Source: JANPBY01 sp963851405
Lineage (GTDB): Bacteria > Actinomycetota > Actinomycetes > DATJPE01
DNA length: 64,000 nucleotides
Direction of reading: 5' to 3'
Assembly (NCBI GenBank): GCA_963851405.1
Contig: CAWKPB010000007.1
Location: 1 to 64,000, forward strand
Part shown: positions 63,729 to 64,000 of the stretch, piece after piece
Numbering within the stretch: the stretch's first letter is position 1
Layout: every line of letters starts with the position of its first letter
The notes under the pieces: generated by a model
What the model was told of the DNA's origin: nothing
Database searches by the model: none
The model's input: only the letters and a program-made list of their open reading frames with translations
Position numbers and translations under genes: made by a program

Positions 63729-64000
63729 CAGAACTCCAACACTCGATCGACAGCGTCAAGAACGCGATCGAGATCGGGGAGGTAGTACTCCTCGATCCTG
63801 GACGGCGGGTAGGGCGCGTGGAAACCGCCGACCCTGATGACCGGCGCCTCCAACGAATAGAAGCACCGCTCGTGAACGCGGGCCGCCAACTCCGAACCCA
63901 CCCCGAGCCATACCGGCGCTTCATGAACCACTACGAGCCGTCCCGTTCGTTCGACGGAGGCGCACAGCAAATCGAAGTCGACCGGGGAAAGCGAGCGAAG
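63728..64000 (-). CDS. 2-oxoacid dehydrogenase E1-beta subunit (5' end beyond window)
   Basis: The last ~90 codons of a transketolase-like E1-beta subunit. The reading frame is open to the window edge and reads LRSLSPVDFDLLCASV, then TGRLVVVHEAPVWLGVGSEL and YPPSRIEEYYLPDLDRVLDA. These are the C-terminal domain and tail of branched-chain or pyruvate dehydrogenase beta subunits; the RVGG-x-HAPYPPSRIEE stretch is typical of actinobacterial BkdB-like proteins. The thiamine-site residues lie outside the window. It is coupled to the E2 gene by a one-base overlap. Confidence 0.9.
   Translation of the reverse strand, partial: LRSLSPVDFDLLCASVERTGRLVVVHEAPVWLGVGSELAARVHERCFYSLEAPVIRVGGFHAPYPPSRIEEYYLPDLDRVLDAVDRVLEF

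Overview
The window is a gene-dense, high-GC stretch of chromosome from an actinobacterium (Actinomycetota). Four things point there: many GTG and TTG starts, a dnaK-grpE-dnaJ-hspR heat-shock operon with an HspR-type (HAIR) operator, a FadE5-like acyl-CoA dehydrogenase with an EtfD-like iron-sulfur protein, and dormancy-regulon-style genes with DosR-like boxes. The genes suggest an aerobic heterotroph (fatty-acid and branched-chain acid oxidation, GABA/succinate-semialdehyde use, amino-acid catabolism) with many secreted proteins. No phage, transposase, integrase or CRISPR array was seen. Species cannot be named from the sequence alone.

Layout. 0-3.4 kb: LemA-family protein (cut by the edge), pyrE, a small hydrolase, and a degenerate GGDEF-like protein. 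3.6-6.3 kb: an ECF sigma factor fused to its own zinc-finger domain, membrane segments and a large extracellular region. 6.4-8.8 kb: a sulfatase translationally coupled to its formylglycine-generating enzyme. 8.9-13.9 kb: short-chain dehydrogenase, large secreted hydrolase, aminotransferase. 13.9-20.7 kb: dnaK-grpE-dnaJ-hspR-clpB. 20.8-30.9 kb: VOC protein, EtfD-like protein, P-type ATPase and universal stress protein (both with DosR-like boxes), a PhyH dioxygenase, dcd, and a DUF169/PCP_red fusion. 31-36 kb: tRNA-Gly, methyltransferase, TfoX-like, spondin-domain protein, Crp/Fnr regulator, flavodoxin-like protein, aminotransferase. 36.8-40.5 kb: a heterodimeric ABC exporter pair.

40.4-44.3 kb and 53.9-58.5 kb hold two paralogous modules with the same gene order: ECF sigma, zinc-finger membrane anti-sigma, ABC ATPase, ABC permease, extra membrane protein. 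Genes are joined by 4-base overlaps. Both modules are preceded by the same ECF-type promoter, (G/T)GAAC-N18-CGACAG. Module A is intact, and its sigma factor seems to be made from a leaderless mRNA. Module B starts with a secreted Cu/Zn-SOD-like gene and carries at least four apparent frameshifts, in the anti-sigma, permease and membrane-protein genes. It is either decaying or mis-assembled.

Between them, 44.3-45.36 kb is a 1-kb gap with short reading frames behind strong ribosome sites, a clear terminator and extensive potential RNA structure. 45.4-52 kb: amino-acid and fatty-acid catabolism (two PLP enzymes, an Lrp/AsnC regulator, FadE, SSADH). 52-53.8 kb: a tandem pair of secreted paralogues. 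58.5-64 kb: nitrilase-fold amidase, MatB-like acyl-CoA synthetase, a secreted LamG-like protein, and the E2 and partial E1-beta genes of a 2-oxoacid dehydrogenase.
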